A stretch of DNA of 64,000 nt from Streptomyces hiroshimensis (GTDB lineage: Bacteria > Actinomycetota > Actinomycetes > Streptomycetales > Streptomycetaceae): NCBI RefSeq assembly GCF_014650335.1, contig NZ_BMUT01000002.1, positions 48,725-112,724 of the forward strand. Reading direction: 5' to 3'. How positions within the stretch are numbered: the first letter of the stretch is position 1; each line of letters begins with the position of its first letter. Position numbers and translations under genes: made by a program. Below are positions 62,941 to 64,000 of this stretch, one piece after another. Under the pieces are notes generated by a model. It was not told the origin of the DNA and ran no database searches. It saw only the letters and a program-made list of their open reading frames with translations.

Positions 62941-64000
62941 ATGAGCGCCCCTTCCTCAGGATCCGCCGACAACAGCCCCGTCCAGGGGTTTTACCCGGAC
63001 CCGTCCATTCCTGGCTATATCCGGTACTGGAGCGGCTCCGCCTGGGTGCCCGGCACGTCCCGGCCCGCGCCCGCCGAGGGCGAGCCGATGCCCGCGCCGC
63101 CCGCCGGCCTCCCCAAGCCCGCGGCGCCCGCGCTCGCCGCGCCCGTGCCGCCGACCCCGCGCCGCACCGAGCCCGTCCGGCAGGAGCCCCGGCCGGATGA
63201 GACCGGCCCCATGTTCCTCGACGAGGAGCCCGCCCTGCGCGACGCCCGCGCCGCCGGGCAGCAGGCCCCCGCCTGGCGCGCGGAGCCGGCCCGGCAGGAG
63301 GGCTTCGGCGGGGAGCAGGACCGGCGCGTCTCCTGGGGGGACGGCCCCGGAAACGGGAGCGGGAGCGGGCCCGGCGGCGCCCTGCCCACGCCCCGCGACC
63401 CGCGCGTCGCCCCGGCCGGCACGCCCGCCGAGCCGTCCCGCACCGAGCAGTCGCGCGGCGTCGAGCAGCCCCGCGCCGAGGAGACCCCCTCCGGCGCGAA
63501 GAGCGTCCCCGCCGTCCGCCCGGGCGGCACCATGCAGCTGCGCGCCTCCGGCCGGCCCGTCCCGGCGTCGGCCGCGACGGGCCGGCCGGACGCCCGTGCC
63601 GACGAGGCACAGTCCCGGGCCGAACCGCAGCAGGCGCCCTCCGGCCCGCAGTCACAGCCGTCGTCGCAGGCAGCGTCGCCGTCCTCGTCCGCACCGGAGC
63701 GCCACGCACTGCCGGCCGCGGCCCCGGCGCCCGCGCTGCCCGCCTCCGCGCGTTCCGCACCGGCGGCCCTGCCCGCCGAGCGGCGGGAGGCGCCCCGCAC
63801 CGCCGAGCGGGCCGGGCCCGCGTCCGGCGGCTGGGCCCAGCAGGTGCAGCAACTGGCCCAGCAGCAGCCCGCGCAGACGTCCGCCGCCGGCTCCTCCGAC
63901 GCGCCCGCGCCGTGGAAGCCCTTGAAGGACGACCCCTTCCTGCGGGCCGCGCAGGAACAGCAGGGCCGGCCCGCGCCGCTGGGCCGCCGGCTCGCCGCCC
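62941..64000 (+). CDS. RDD-family membrane protein, 5' part (runs off the window)
   Basis: The frame is open from ATG 62941 to the edge (353 codons). It begins with a DUF2510-like SADNSPVQGFYPDPSIPG and RYWSGSAWVPGTS, then a 300-residue Pro/Ala/Gln-rich region predicted as disordered. It ends here in KDDPFLRAAQEQQ and LGRRLAA, which looks like the beginning of an RDD transmembrane domain. The C-terminal membrane part lies outside. Function is unknown. Confidence 0.8.
   Translation, partial: MSAPSSGSADNSPVQGFYPDPSIPGYIRYWSGSAWVPGTSRPAPAEGEPMPAPPAGLPKPAAPALAAPVPPTPRRTEPVRQEPRPDETGPMFLDEEPALRDARAAGQQAPAWRAEPARQEGFGGEQDRRVSWGDGPGNGSGSGPGGALPTPRDPRVAPAGTPAEPSRTEQSRGVEQPRAEETPSGAKSVPAVRPGGTMQLRASGRPVPASAATGRPDARADEAQSRAEPQQAPSGPQSQPSSQAASPSSSAPERHALPAAAPAPALPASARSAPAALPAERREAPRTAERAGPASGGWAQQVQQLAQQQPAQTSAAGSSDAPAPWKPLKDDPFLRAAQEQQGRPAPLGRRLAA

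Overview
The window is very GC-rich, with GTG/TTG starts, ATGA/GTGA overlaps and a gene set that points clearly to a Streptomyces chromosome core. Diagnostic content includes ftsE-ftsX-S41 peptidase-smpB-ssrA, an ECF sigma/anti-sigma pair of the SigU/RsuA type, a HelD-type RNA polymerase ATPase, an SsgA-like sporulation protein and a DasR-type operator. From memory, the order matches the S. coelicolor segment from about SCO2971 (prfB) down to SCO2923/2924 (ssgG), with an accessory insertion in the middle. That synteny is recall, not a computed result.

Layout. 0-7.5 kb: prfB, a sortase-anchored GSTG-repeat surface protein, a small zinc-ribbon membrane protein, ftsEX, an S41 protease, smpB and tmRNA (translation rescue and division). 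7.6-14.5 kb: a secreted membrane-anchored protein, a divergent MFS/LysR pair, a CGNR zinc-finger regulator, a CHRD-DUF3455 protein, sigU and rsuA. 14.6-22.7 kb: HelD/HelR, a candidate small RNA, malic enzyme, HU, murA with a duplicated 3' end, YqgE/AlgH and DUF3039. 22.8-27.6 kb: an amino-sugar ABC importer plus GH20 hexosaminidase behind a predicted DasR site. 27.9-33.5 kb: a three-gene xanthine dehydrogenase/CO dehydrogenase-like operon with a giant low-complexity extension on the Fe-S subunit and no recognisable catalytic Glu in the Mo subunit.

33.6-45.1 kb is the accessory part. It starts with a type VII secretion-linked cluster: two WXG/ESX-like proteins, a mycosin protease and, on the other strand, four more genes including a 442-residue WXG-like candidate effector. 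It lacks the EccB/C/D/E machinery. A lower-GC array of immunity-like genes follows (SMI1/KNR4, barstar and two unassigned), with tiny orphan ORFs that look like displaced toxin C-termini. Then come a GntR/KorSA-like repressor with palindromic operators, three small divergent genes, a membrane protein and a tRNA-Cys. This looks like a toxin/immunity reservoir next to the remnant of an integrative element.

45.2-64 kb returns to core: an alpha/beta hydrolase with Asp at the nucleophile elbow, a LysR/cysteine dioxygenase/YeiH sulfur module, a lipoprotein, an MFS exporter, a DEAD-type helicase, an IclR regulator, a Lon-like protease, a four-gene OpuC/ProU osmoprotectant importer, Lrp plus hppD (tyrosine catabolism), a GlcD-like FAD oxidase, ssgG, and an RDD-type membrane protein cut by the right edge.

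The candidates most likely to be new are the T7SS-linked effector/immunity island, the divergent molybdo-hydroxylase with its disordered His/Asp-rich extension, and the small RNA between helD and the malic enzyme gene.
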